DNA from: Ralstonia pickettii | GTDB lineage: Bacteria; Pseudomonadota; Gammaproteobacteria; Burkholderiales; Burkholderiaceae | Assembly (NCBI RefSeq): GCF_030582395.1 | Contig: NZ_CP104381.1 | Coordinates: forward strand, 682,001-746,000 | Length of the DNA: 64,000 nt | Direction of reading: 5' to 3' | Part shown: one piece after another, positions 7,014 through 15,973 of the stretch | How positions within the stretch are numbered: the stretch's first letter is position 1 | How the letters are laid out: the number at the start of each line of letters is the position of its first letter | Position numbers and translations under genes: made by a program | The notes under the pieces: generated by a model | What the model was told of the DNA's origin: nothing | The model's database searches: none | What the model saw: the letters and a program-made list of their open reading frames with translations, nothing else

Positions 7014-7940
7014 ATGCGTGGTTCGACATTGACGGTGGGCGTGGGCGCGCAGTCTGGGCGAAATGCCTTCGAGGCCAATCCGCTGATCGGGTATGCGGCG
7101 ATGGTGCTGACGGTTTTGATCTGGGCCGGGTTCGCCCTGTCGATCCGGGCGATTGGCGCGTCGCCGCTGGCGCCTGCCGATGTGGCGCTCATCCGGTTCG
7201 GCCTGCCGACCTTGCTGCTGGTGCCGTTCCTGCCCTCCCGCTGGGCGATGCTGCGGCGGGTGAAGCCGCTCAGCGCGCTGATGATCCTGATGGGCGGCGG
7301 CGTGCCGTTCTTTTTCATGGCTTCGGCAGGCGGCAAGGTGACCTCGGCCGCCCACGTGGCCTCATTGATTGCCGGTACGACGCCGCTGTCGGTGGCGCTG
7401 ATCGCGTATGTGGTGGATCGCCAACGCATGACGGCGGCACGCGGGCGCGCCATCGCGCTCATTCTCGCTGGCGTGCTGCTCCTGCTGGTATCGCAATCGC
7501 ATGTATCGCATGGCGCGTTTGTCGGCGGCGCCGGATTGCTGCTGCTGGCGAGTCTGCTCTGGGGCAGCTACACGCTGGGGCTGCGCCGGGCAGGGCTCGA
7601 TGCCATCGGTTGCGCATTGCTGTTGAGCGTGCCGTCCTTTTTGTTGACCGCGCTGCTGGTGAGCCTGGGCGTGGTTGACAGCCATGTCGGGCAGTTCACC
7701 GTGGCCAACGCCATGCCTTTCCTGCTGGCCCAGGGCTTGGGGGTTGGCGTGATTTCAAGCCTGTCTTATGCGCTGGCGATTCGTCATCTGGATACGCCGC
7801 GCTGTTCCGCCATCGGCTCGCTGGCGCCCGCGCTGGCTTGCCTGGGGGCGGTGCCCTTGCTCGGTGAATCGCTCACCCTGGCTGTTGCCTGCGGCATTGC
7901 CGTGATCACCGCTGGCGTGATCCTCGCAAACCGCGCGTAG
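7014..7940 (+). CDS. EamA/DMT family transporter
   Basis: The 308-residue protein has ten hydrophobic spans arranged as two repeated EamA halves, with a small loop near residue 140 between them. Members export amino acids or metabolites, or import small solutes. The end of each half has the usual G-x3-LLLG/GVILA character. It lies 33 bases upstream of an aminotransferase gene on the same strand and is divergent from an AsnC-type regulator, so amino-acid export is a sensible guess. The substrate cannot be read from the sequence. Confidence 0.88.
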   Translation: MRGSTLTVGVGAQSGRNAFEANPLIGYAAMVLTVLIWAGFALSIRAIGASPLAPADVALIRFGLPTLLLVPFLPSRWAMLRRVKPLSALMILMGGGVPFFFMASAGGKVTSAAHVASLIAGTTPLSVALIAYVVDRQRMTAARGRAIALILAGVLLLLVSQSHVSHGAFVGGAGLLLLASLLWGSYTLGLRRAGLDAIGCALLLSVPSFLLTALLVSLGVVDSHVGQFTVANAMPFLLAQGLGVGVISSLSYALAIRHLDTPRCSAIGSLAPALACLGAVPLLGESLTLAVACGIAVITAGVILANRA

Positions 7941-7972
7941 ACCGTCGCATCGCTCTTCCGGAAACCCACCCC

Positions 7973-9178
7973 ATGCTAGCAAGCCTCGCCACCGTTGCCC
8001 CGGATCCGCTGTGGGGCCTGACCGCCGCTTTCCGTGCGGACCCCCGACCGGACAAGGTCGATCTTGTCGTGGGTGTCTATCGCGATGAAACCGGGCAGAC
8101 ACCGGTCATGGCCGCAGTGAAGGCCGTCGAGGAGCGTCTGGCTGCCGCCGGCGCTTCCAAGGCATACCGCGGATTGGCAGGCAACGCCGACTTCAATGCC
8201 GGGTTGGCGACGCTGCTGCTTGGCAACGACGCGGGGCGGCTGGCACGCCAGCACACGATGCAGACCGTGGGCGGGACCGGCGCGCTCCGATTGCTCGCCG
8301 ACTTCATCGCCGTGGCTTCGCCCGGTGCTCGCGTCTGGGTGTCCGACCCAGGCTACGTCAACCACGTGCCCATCATGCGAGCGGCGGGGCTTGCGGTAGA
8401 CCGCTACCGCTGGCGCGCGGAAGGCGGGGTGCTCGACGCGGACGCCATGTTCGCAGACCTGTGGGCTGCGCGTGCGGGCGATATCGTGCTGCTGCACGGC
8501 TGCTGCCACAACCCGACTGGCATCGACATGGGCGTCGGGGTCTGGCAAACCGTGGCGGAGCAGTGCGCGCAGCGGGGCTTGATCCCGCTGGTCGACATGG
8601 CGTACCTGGGTCTGGCCGATGGTTTGGAGCAGGACACCACAGGCCTGCGGTTGCTTGTCGATGCGCTCGATACGGTGCTGGTGGCGGCAAGCTGCTCAAA
8701 GAGCATGGGCCTGTACTGCGAACGCACCGGGGCGGCGATGGTACTCGGCAAGAACAGGGTGGCGCTGCAGCCGGTTGGCGGCGTGCTGGAGCGCATCACA
8801 CGCAGCAACTATTCGATGCCGCCGGACCACGGCGCGGCGATCGCGGCTGCCATTCTTGGCGATGTCGCACTGAGGGCGTCCTGGCGTGACGAACTCGAAC
8901 ATATGCGTCAGCGCATCGCTGGCAACCGGCGTCGCCTTGATGACGCACTGGCCAGTCTGGGCGCCCCCGTTGCGCTACAGAATCTGTCACGGCACAAGGG
9001 CATGTTTTCCACGTTGCCGTGGGATGCCGATGCCATGGAGCGTTTGCGCGCACATCACGCCATCTATGGCACGCAGAGCGGCCGGATCAATATTGCAGGG
9101 CTCGCTTCGGAGCAGATCGACCGGGTGGCCGGCGCGCTTGCCGCCGTGGCCGCGGACATGGCCTCTACGCTGGCCTGA
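7973..9178 (+). CDS. aromatic/aspartate-type aminotransferase (class I)
   Basis: The 401-residue protein aligns with the AspC/TyrB subgroup. The N-terminus reads DPLWGLTAAFRAD, followed by KVDLVVGVYRDE; the substrate-pocket region is HGCCHNPTGID; the PLP lysine is in AASCSKSMGLYCERTGA; and a C-terminal Arg lies in SGRINIAGL. Length is normal for the subgroup (about 400). It transfers the amino group between aspartate or aromatic amino acids and 2-oxoglutarate in the cytoplasm. The short gap to the EamA gene suggests an operon under the divergent AsnC-type regulator. Aspartate versus tyrosine preference cannot be decided by eye. Confidence 0.87.
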   Translation: MLASLATVAPDPLWGLTAAFRADPRPDKVDLVVGVYRDETGQTPVMAAVKAVEERLAAAGASKAYRGLAGNADFNAGLATLLLGNDAGRLARQHTMQTVGGTGALRLLADFIAVASPGARVWVSDPGYVNHVPIMRAAGLAVDRYRWRAEGGVLDADAMFADLWAARAGDIVLLHGCCHNPTGIDMGVGVWQTVAEQCAQRGLIPLVDMAYLGLADGLEQDTTGLRLLVDALDTVLVAASCSKSMGLYCERTGAAMVLGKNRVALQPVGGVLERITRSNYSMPPDHGAAIAAAILGDVALRASWRDELEHMRQRIAGNRRRLDDALASLGAPVALQNLSRHKGMFSTLPWDADAMERLRAHHAIYGTQSGRINIAGLASEQIDRVAGALAAVAADMASTLA

Positions 9179-9305
9179 ATGATCTTGATGATCTCGCCTT
9201 GATCCCCCGCAACCAACACGCTGCCTACGCCGCGGGGGTCCTCTCATAGCCGCCGTCGGCGTCGACGCGCGGACAAGCCGCACGACGTGTTACCGGTGCT
9301 GTTGC

Positions 9306-10019
9306 CTAGCGCCGCGACGCCATCGCCTGCATGGCCGCATCCACGAACTTCGCGGCGGCGTGTTCGCCCGCCAGGGGGGCTGCAGCCTTCGCGCATGCGG
9401 CAACCACGTCGCACAGCGATTGCGGGTCTTCCTTGCAGGCTCGCAGCAGCGGCATGGCGGCACCTGCCGCAGAGCCGAAGTGCTGCACGGCCAAACGCAT
9501 CAGCTCGACCTTGACCACGTTGGGCAACACGTCGGCCAACTCCGGTGGCACGGCAGGCTGTGGCGCAGAAATGACCTGGACCGGCGCCGTGTGCGGCTTG
9601 CTGGCGTCATTGGCGGCGGGCTCGTCGATCGGCGCCGCCACCGCTTGCAGACCAAGCGTCATGCCCGTCAACGGCGGCAGCTCGTCGTAGATGTGAGAGA
9701 GGGCAGCAGGGCCGGGGCTGCCATGGTCGTCGAACAATGGACGATTGAAGTGCGCGATGGGGTCGAAAGGCGCGGCAGTCGCTGTGTTTTCAGGCGAGAT
9801 ACCGGGAAGCACGTCGACCATGCCGGCCCGTTGCAGCCCCACCAGCAGGTCGTCGAGGTCCGGCCAGTCGCTCAGCAGTTGATGCAGTTGCCCGACTGTG
9901 CGGGCTCCGTCAATGAGGATCAGCAGATGCCGCTGGCGCATCTGCATGTCATGGCGGCGCTGGGCCAAGGCTTCGCGGCCGTCCTCCGTCTTGATCAGGA
10001 CGTTCGTCGTTACAAGCAT
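9306..10019 (-). CDS. hypothetical protein, helical ends with Pro/Ala-rich middle
   Basis: The 237-residue protein is not recognised. Residues 1-70 form an alpha/beta segment (VLIKTEDGREALAQRR, then ILIDGARTVGQLHQLL) resembling small domains that accompany signalling proteins. The middle is Pro/Ala-rich and disordered. The last 70 residues are helical with paired cysteines (LLRACKED, CDVVAACAKAA). No signal or membrane span is seen. It stands alone between an aminotransferase and acetoacetyl-CoA synthetase, both at least 120 bases away. Confidence 0.65.
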   Translation of the reverse strand: MLVTTNVLIKTEDGREALAQRRHDMQMRQRHLLILIDGARTVGQLHQLLSDWPDLDDLLVGLQRAGMVDVLPGISPENTATAAPFDPIAHFNRPLFDDHGSPGPAALSHIYDELPPLTGMTLGLQAVAAPIDEPAANDASKPHTAPVQVISAPQPAVPPELADVLPNVVKVELMRLAVQHFGSAAGAAMPLLRACKEDPQSLCDVVAACAKAAAPLAGEHAAAKFVDAAMQAMASRR

Positions 10020-10149
10020 GGTGACTCCCCGTTAAGCAGACTTGCCCGGCATCTTGATGTGCCGGTGCTAGCTGTACGTTAGTCATCACACCCGACCCCT
10101 GCCATCGTTCGATTGGCGGAGATTGTGAAACCAGAGACCAACGATCGGT

Positions 10150-12204
10150 CTAGCTCCGCCACGATTCCAATGCGGGCGCGGGCTCGCCGTGCGCGCTGCT
10201 TTGACGAGCCAGCGACCCGGCGTAGGTCGCGTACCACGCGAGCACCTCCGGGTTTGCCATTGCATCGGGGTGGGCGACGCGCTCGACTGGTGCGCCAAGC
10301 AGCAGTTTCTTGATGGGCACTTCCATCTTCTTGCCCGAGAGCGTGCGCGGCACGCCTGGCGCCTGCACGATCACGTTGGGCACATGCCGGGCTGACAGTC
10401 CCGCCTTGATGCGTGTGTTGATCGTGCTGCGCAGCGTGTCGTCGAGCGTCGCACCTTCGCGCAGCACGACGAACAGCGGCATGAACGATTCGCGGCCGAG
10501 AAATTCGAGATCGACGACGAGGCTGTCGAGCACTTCCGGCAGGTCTTCCACTACGCGGTACAGCTCGGCTGTGCCCATGCGGATACCGTGGCGGTTGATC
10601 GTGGCATCCGACCGGCCGTAGATGATGGCGCCGCCGCGTGGCGTGATCTTGATCCAGTCGCCGTGGCGCCACCGGCCGGGGTACATGTCGAAGTAGCTGT
10701 CGCGGTAGCGGCTGCCATCGGTATCGCCCCAGAAGAACAGTGGCATCGATGGGATTGGTGCCGTGCAGACCAGTTCGCCCACTGCATCGATCAGCGGTTG
10801 GCCGGCCTCGTCCAGGGCTTCAACACGCGAGCCGAGGTTGCGGCATTGCATCTCACCTGCATAGACGGGCAGCGTGGCGACGCCGCCCACGAAGCATCCG
10901 GCGAAATCGGTGCCGCCGGAAATCGGATTGAGCCAGACATCGGCCTTCACGTGGCGGTAGATCCAGTCATACGCCTCGGCGGAGAGCGGCGAGCCCGTCG
11001 ACCCAACCGCGCGCAGCTTCGACAAGTCGAAATCGCGACCGGGCTCGATGCCGGCCTTCAGGCAATTGGCGAAGAACGCCGCCCCGGCGCCAAAGAAGCT
11101 CACGCCCGCATCCTGTGCGAAGCGCCACAGCGTATTGAGATCGGGCGTGCCGGGGTTGCCGTCGTAGATGGCGAGCGTGACGCCGCCCAGCAGGCCGCTC
11201 ACTTGCGAATTCCACATGACCCACCCGGTACTGCTGTACCAGTGGTAGACGTCGTCGGGGCCAAGGTCGAGATGTAGCGCGCCCATCATCGTCTGCACCA
11301 GCAGGAGGCCGCCGTGGCCGTGCACGATCGGCTTGGGCATGCCGGTGGTGCCGGACGAATAGAGAATCCACAGTGGGTGGTCAGCGGCAACGGGTGTGAC
11401 GACGAGCGGCACGTCGTCGGCCGTCAGGTCGCGCCAGTCGTGGGCCTCTGGGAAACGTGCGCGGTTGATCTCGCCAAGCAACTGCGGCACGAGCACGAGG
11501 TGTTCGACTGTTGGCAGCGCGTCGACCATCTCTGCGACCACGTCGGCGCGGTCGAACGCGCGGCCGCCGTAGTGATAGCCGTCCACCGCAATCAGCACTT
11601 TGGGCTCGATCTGGCGGAAGCGGTCGGTCACGGCCACCTGGCCCATGTCGGGCGCACAGACAGACCAGATGGCCCCGACGCTGGCCGTGGCGAGAAACGC
11701 CACCATCGCGTCCGGCGTGTTCGACAGATATGCGGCGACGCGGTCGCCTGGCACCACGCCCATCTTGCGCAGCGCATCCGCCAGCGAGGCAACGCGTTGG
11801 CGCAGTTCGCGCCATGACAAGTCGGCCAGCGGCTTGGTCTCGCTGGCGTATCGGATGGCGGTGCGGTCGGGGCTGCCGCCTTCTTCCACATGGCGCATGA
11901 CCTGATCGACGTAATTGAGCTTCGCGCCGACCAGCCATTGCGCGCCGGGCATGGTGCGGTCGCCCAGCATCTGCGTGAACGGTGTCGAGGCGCGCAGGTC
12001 AAGGTAGTCCCAGACGGACGTCCAGAACGCCTCGAGTTCAGTGGTCGACCATTCCCAGAGTCGTGCGTAGCCCTCGGGCGTGGTCGCCGAAAAGCGCAGC
12101 CCGCGTTCGCGCGCGAGCCAGTCGAGGTAATGCGTCAGGCGCGCGCGCGCGATGAAGTCAGCCGATGGCGTCCAAAGCAGGGCGCCTTCCTGGATGGTGC
12201 TCAT
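10150..12204 (-). CDS. acetoacetyl-CoA synthetase
   Basis: The 684-residue ANL-superfamily enzyme activates acetoacetate with ATP and CoA. The AMP-binding P-loop reads LYSSGTTGMPKPIVHGHGG. Later come the acetoacetyl-CoA-ligase features NPISGGTDF, YGRSDATINRHGIRMGTAELY and the catalytic C-terminal Lys segment LSGKKMEVPIKK. The extended N-terminus and a length near 680 fit acetoacetyl- rather than acetyl-CoA synthetase. The ATG at 12204 has GGAGGAGA just upstream; longer frames have no site. It follows the succinate-semialdehyde dehydrogenase gene by 79 bases on the same strand, so they may share a transcript feeding acetyl-CoA and polyhydroxybutyrate metabolism. Confidence 0.92.
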   Translation of the reverse strand: MSTIQEGALLWTPSADFIARARLTHYLDWLARERGLRFSATTPEGYARLWEWSTTELEAFWTSVWDYLDLRASTPFTQMLGDRTMPGAQWLVGAKLNYVDQVMRHVEEGGSPDRTAIRYASETKPLADLSWRELRQRVASLADALRKMGVVPGDRVAAYLSNTPDAMVAFLATASVGAIWSVCAPDMGQVAVTDRFRQIEPKVLIAVDGYHYGGRAFDRADVVAEMVDALPTVEHLVLVPQLLGEINRARFPEAHDWRDLTADDVPLVVTPVAADHPLWILYSSGTTGMPKPIVHGHGGLLLVQTMMGALHLDLGPDDVYHWYSSTGWVMWNSQVSGLLGGVTLAIYDGNPGTPDLNTLWRFAQDAGVSFFGAGAAFFANCLKAGIEPGRDFDLSKLRAVGSTGSPLSAEAYDWIYRHVKADVWLNPISGGTDFAGCFVGGVATLPVYAGEMQCRNLGSRVEALDEAGQPLIDAVGELVCTAPIPSMPLFFWGDTDGSRYRDSYFDMYPGRWRHGDWIKITPRGGAIIYGRSDATINRHGIRMGTAELYRVVEDLPEVLDSLVVDLEFLGRESFMPLFVVLREGATLDDTLRSTINTRIKAGLSARHVPNVIVQAPGVPRTLSGKKMEVPIKKLLLGAPVERVAHPDAMANPEVLAWYATYAGSLARQSSAHGEPAPALESWRS

Positions 12205-12283
12205 GTGTCTCCTCCGCCGGTCAGGCAAGGGGAAAGGCGCCCGCTCTATCGATGTGGCAGGTCGGCCAAGAGGGGGCGACGCT

Positions 12284-13795
12284 TCAGATGCCGCCCATGC
12301 ACAGATACTTGAGTTCGAGATACTCGTCGATGCCGTAGACCGAACCTTCACGGCCCAGGCCCGATTGCTTGATGCCGCCAAACGGCGCGACCTCGTTCGA
12401 GATCAGCCCCGTGTTGATGCCGACCATGCCGTATTCGAGTTGCTCGGCCACGCGCCAGATGCGGCCGATGTCGCGGCTGAAGAAGTACGAAGCCAAGCCG
12501 AATTCGGTGTCGTTGGCCAGGCGCACGACTTCCGCTTCGTCCTGGAATTTGAAGATGGCGGAGACCGGGCCGAAGGTCTCTTCGCGCGCGATCAGCATGT
12601 CGGGCGTGGCGTCCGCCAGCACGGTGGGCTCGACAAAACGCTGCGAGCCGAAGCCCTGCATCAGTTTGCCGCCGGCGGTCAGGCGCGCGCCTTTCTGCGT
12701 CGCGTCGTCGATGTGACGCTGCACTTTTTCCACCGCTTGGTCGTCGATCAGCGGGCCTTGCACTACGCCCGATTCGAAACCGTTGCCGACCTTGATGCCG
12801 CGCACCTTGGCCGAGAGCTTTTCGACAAACGTGTCGTACACCGAGGCATGGACATAGAAACGGTTCGTACACACGCAGGTCTGGCCGGCGTTGCGGTATT
12901 TCGACTGCACTGCGCCTTCCACGGCGGCATCGATGTCGGCGTCGTCAAAGACGATGAACGGCGCATGGCCCCCCAGTTCCAACGCCACCTTTTTCACCGT
13001 CGGCGAACATTGCTGCATCAGGATGCGACCGACCGGGGTCGAGCCCGTGAACGACAGATGCCGCACGATCGGCGATTCGCACAGGGCTTTGCCGATGGCG
13101 ATCGAGCGGTCCGCGTCGCCCGTCACCACATTGACCACGCCCTTGGGAATGCCCGCGCGGTGCGCCAGTTCGGCCATCGCGAGCGCGGACAGCGGCGTTT
13201 GCTCGGCCGGCTTAATGACGATGGTGCAGCCTGCCGCCATGGCTGGTGCGACCTTCCGGGTGATCATCGCCAGCGGGAAGTTCCACGGCGTGATGGATGC
13301 GCACACACCGACCGGCTGCTTCAACACGACCATGCGCTTGTCCCGCCAGGTGCTGGCCATCACGTCGCCGGAGACGCGCTTGGCCTCTTCGGCAAACCAT
13401 TCGATGAACGACGCGCCGTAGACGATTTCGCCCTTGGCTTCGGCCAGCGGCTTGCCTTGTTCAGCCGTCATCAGCGCGGCGAGGTCGTCGGCGTTGGCGA
13501 TAAGCAGGTCGAACCAGCGGCGCATCAGGCCAGCGCGCTCCTTGCCGGTCAGCTCGCGCCACGCGGGCCACGCCGCATTGGCCGCGTCGATCGCGCGCAG
13601 CGTTTCTGCGTGGCCGAGATTGGCGACGTCGGCCAGGTGTGCGTTGGTGGCAGGGTCGTAGACGGGAAACGTCGCGCCGTCTGCCGCGCCTACCCAGGCG
13701 CCGTCGACATAGGACTGCGTCTTGACGAGGGTGCGGTCTGTGATGCGCTCCAGCGCGTTGGAGGCTGTGCGGGATGAGTCGAGTGCTTCGGCCAT
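12284..13795 (-). CDS. gabD: succinate-semialdehyde dehydrogenase
   Basis: The 503-residue aldehyde dehydrogenase has the GabD signature. It shows the NAD(P)-binding ITPWNFPLAMITRK, the general base in ALELGGHAPFIVF, the nucleophile Cys in RNAGQTCVCTNRF and the C-terminal GGIKQSGLGREG. It oxidises succinate semialdehyde to succinate in 4-aminobutyrate and related degradation. The ATG at 13795 has GGAG upstream; an alternative ATG lies 12 bases earlier. No GABA aminotransferase is in the window. GabD paralogues for other semialdehydes (for example glutarate semialdehyde) look alike, so the exact substrate is likely but not certain. Confidence 0.88.
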   Translation of the reverse strand: MAEALDSSRTASNALERITDRTLVKTQSYVDGAWVGAADGATFPVYDPATNAHLADVANLGHAETLRAIDAANAAWPAWRELTGKERAGLMRRWFDLLIANADDLAALMTAEQGKPLAEAKGEIVYGASFIEWFAEEAKRVSGDVMASTWRDKRMVVLKQPVGVCASITPWNFPLAMITRKVAPAMAAGCTIVIKPAEQTPLSALAMAELAHRAGIPKGVVNVVTGDADRSIAIGKALCESPIVRHLSFTGSTPVGRILMQQCSPTVKKVALELGGHAPFIVFDDADIDAAVEGAVQSKYRNAGQTCVCTNRFYVHASVYDTFVEKLSAKVRGIKVGNGFESGVVQGPLIDDQAVEKVQRHIDDATQKGARLTAGGKLMQGFGSQRFVEPTVLADATPDMLIAREETFGPVSAIFKFQDEAEVVRLANDTEFGLASYFFSRDIGRIWRVAEQLEYGMVGINTGLISNEVAPFGGIKQSGLGREGSVYGIDEYLELKYLCMGGI

Positions 13796-13811
13796 GGCGT
13801 TCTCCATAAGG

Positions 13812-13844
13812 AAGGCGGACCCAGTAGACAAAAGGGCCCGCCTT
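13812..13844 (-). terminator. hairpin between ubiD and gabD
   Basis: An 11-bp stem (AAGGCGGACCC with GGGCCCGCCTT, one G-U pair on the minus strand) closes an 11-base loop. It follows ubiD by 80 bases and precedes gabD by 17 bases. It lacks a clean U-run, so it may be a weak terminator or attenuator. Confidence 0.45.
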
Positions 13845-13923
13845 TTAGATGCAGCAGTCGCTTAACCCGCTAAGAATAACCGAACGGTCGTTCGCTCGCA
13901 GATCGTGCCGCCAGGCCTTGTGG

Positions 13924-15435
13924 TTATTGGAAGAGCGTGTCCCACATGGCGTCGACGCGGGCTTTGACAGCGGCATCCATGACGATGGGCTGGCCCCATT
14001 CGCGCGTGGTCTCGCCGGGCCATTTGTTGGTGGCATCGATGCCCATTTTGGAGCCCAGGCCCGACACCGGGGAGGCGAAATCGAGGTAGTCGATCGGCGT
14101 GTTTTCCACCATCACCGTATCGCGCGCCGGATCGACGCGGGTGGTGATCGCCCAGATCACTTCCTTCCAGTCGCGCAGGTTCACATCGTCGTCCACCACC
14201 ACGATGAACTTCGTATACATGAACTGCCGCAGGAAGCTCCACACGCCAAACATCACGCGCTTGGCGTGGCCGGCGTATTGCTTCTTCATGCTGACCAGCG
14301 CCATACGATAGCTGCAGCCCTCGGGTGGCAGATAGAAATCGGCAATCTCCGGAAACTGCTTCTGCAGCAGCGGCACGAACACTTCATTGAGCGCCACGCC
14401 GAGCACGGCCGGCTCATCGGGCGGCTTGCCTGTATATGTGGAGTGATAGATCGGGTCGCGGCGCATCGTGATGCGCTCGACCGTGCACACGGGGAACCAG
14501 TCCTGCTCGTTGTAATAGCCGGTGTGATCGCCGAAGGGGCCTTCGAGCGCGTGCTGATAGCCACTCGGGTGCGTCGGGTCCGGCTGGATGTGGCCTTCGA
14601 GGATGATTTCGGCACCGGCCGGCACTTGCAGTTGCGCCTGCGCCAAGGACGGCGTCAGGCATGTCGCAAGTTCGGTCCGGCTGCCGCGTAGCAGCCCCGC
14701 AAACTGGTACTCCGACAACGTGTCCGGCACCGGCGTCACCGCGCCAAGAATGGTGGCCGGGTCGGCGCCCAGTGCCACCGCAATGGGAAACGGCTGACCC
14801 GGATTGGCGATGGCGTGCTCGCGGAAATCCAGCGCGCCGCCGCGGTGCGCCAGCCAGCGCATGATGAGCTGGTTGCGACTGATGACCTGCTGCCGGTAGA
14901 TCCCCAGGTTCTGCCGCTTCTTGTGCGGCCCGCGGGTGATGACCAGCCCCCAAGTGACAAGCGGCGCCGCATCGCCAGGCCAGCACGTCTGTACGGGGAT
15001 GCGCGAGAGGTCGACGGCATTCCCTTCCCACACGATCTCCTGGCATGCCGGCGACGACACCTTGCGCGGCGCCATATCCCACACGGCCTTGGCCATTGTC
15101 CACAGCTTGCCGGCTTCACGCAGGCCGCGCGGCGGTTCGGGCTCTTTCAACGCCGAGAGCAGGCGACCGACGTCCCGCAGTTCATCGAGCGACTCCGCGC
15201 CCATGCCCAGCGCCACTCGACGCGTGGTGCCAAACAGGTTCGCCAGCACCGGCATGTCGTACTTCTGTGCGCCGTCCACCGGCTGCTCAAAGACGACCGC
15301 TGGGCCTTCGGCGCGCAGCAGACGGTCACAGACTTCGGTCATTTCCAGGCGCGGCGACACCGGCCGGTGTATGCGGCGCAGTTCGCCCGCGCGCTCGAGC
15401 TGGGCGAGAAAGTCACGTAAGTCTCTGTATTGCAT
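13924..15435 (-). CDS. ubiD: UbiD, 4-hydroxy-3-polyprenylbenzoate decarboxylase
   Basis: The 503-residue enzyme matches the UbiD family in length and order. An N-terminal [19 protein letters not shown] is followed by the prenyl-FMN-binding middle (residues about 150-330) with acidic catalytic residues in [12 protein letters not shown], then [21 protein letters not shown]. It decarboxylates 3-polyprenyl-4-hydroxybenzoate in ubiquinone synthesis, using prenylated FMN made by UbiX. The gene stands alone with a long upstream region shared with the lytic transglycosylase. UbiX is not in the window. Confidence 0.95.
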   Translation of the reverse strand: MQYRDLRDFLAQLERAGELRRIHRPVSPRLEMTEVCDRLLRAEGPAVVFEQPVDGAQKYDMPVLANLFGTTRRVALGMGAESLDELRDVGRLLSALKEPEPPRGLREAGKLWTMAKAVWDMAPRKVSSPACQEIVWEGNAVDLSRIPVQTCWPGDAAPLVTWGLVITRGPHKKRQNLGIYRQQVISRNQLIMRWLAHRGGALDFREHAIANPGQPFPIAVALGADPATILGAVTPVPDTLSEYQFAGLLRGSRTELATCLTPSLAQAQLQVPAGAEIILEGHIQPDPTHPSGYQHALEGPFGDHTGYYNEQDWFPVCTVERITMRRDPIYHSTYTGKPPDEPAVLGVALNEVFVPLLQKQFPEIADFYLPPEGCSYRMALVSMKKQYAGHAKRVMFGVWSFLRQFMYTKFIVVVDDDVNLRDWKEVIWAITTRVDPARDTVMVENTPIDYLDFASPVSGLGSKMGIDATNKWPGETTREWGQPIVMDAAVKARVDAMWDTLFQ

Positions 15436-15657
15436 GGAGATTTTGTAACCAAAGGTAAGGTCGGTCGCCTATCACGCGGACGGGCCGCCCCCCGAATGGT
15501 CGTCCGGGCGACATTTTTTTTGGTGTAGGCAGGGTGGCCGCGATTGTACGGCCAAAACCGCATGGCCCCCTGATGACAGAACGCGTCGCAGGTCAGCTAG
15601 TCCCAACAACGGGACGCCTATCATAACTTTTGGATATGAAAAATCGTTTCTTTATGA
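15436..15657. other. 5' region of ubiD, no gene seen
   Basis: With the leader that follows, this forms a 538-base gene-free interval. This part carries a T-rich stretch at 15512-15522 and an AT-rich run just before the promoter at 15658. No convincing ubiD promoter or coding frame is visible. Confidence 0.5.
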
Positions 15658-15686
15658 TTGACTTGGCATAACGCGCTTCCTACAAT
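15658..15686 (+). promoter_or_regulatory. sigma-70 promoter of the lytic transglycosylase gene
   Basis: TTGACT and TACAAT are separated by exactly 17 bases, a near-consensus housekeeping promoter. It points at the transglycosylase gene, whose start codon lies 288 bases further on, so the mRNA would have a leader of about 280 bases. Confidence 0.8.
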
Positions 15687-15973
15687 CCAATCCGATCTGG
15701 CAATTGTTGCAACGCAACATGTTTTCGGCTAATGCCTTCGCCCCGTTCTCAACCATGTGAGGGGCGACACCAGAGCACATCAGCATCGCTGCGGGACGTG
15801 ACCTCCCCAAGGACACGGCCCGCATTTCTCTGGGCACTAGGGGAGTGCCCCCAACAGATGCCGGCTGACTGCAACAGCGCGGCATCCTTACTAAAAACCG
15901 TTGCGACCTGAAACGCACGGCGCCATGCAAAAGAAAGGCGTCTACCGGATCTGAGCAGCGGACGGAGGTAAGT
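15687..15973 (+). other. long structured 5' leader of the transglycosylase gene
   Basis: At least four strong hairpins can be drawn in order. They are TCGCCCC/GGGGCGA (15738-15767), TGCGGG/CCCGCA (15790-15824), GGGCACT/AGTGCCC with an AGGGG loop (15832-15850), and GATGCCG/CGGCATC (15857-15886). A ribosome site GGAGG follows just before the ATG. Such an ordered leader suggests a regulatory RNA, perhaps a riboswitch or protein-binding leader. I could not match it to a known class by eye. Confidence 0.5.

Noticed and set aside
12152..13777. 541-residue open frame on the plus strand
   Set aside because: It is antisense to gabD, which has all aldehyde dehydrogenase motifs; the plus-strand product has none.
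15687..15973. Known riboswitch class (c-di-GMP, c-di-AMP or SAH) in the transglycosylase leader
   Set aside because: The hairpins are real, but the conserved core sequences of these classes were not found by eye, so it is reported only as an unassigned structured leader.
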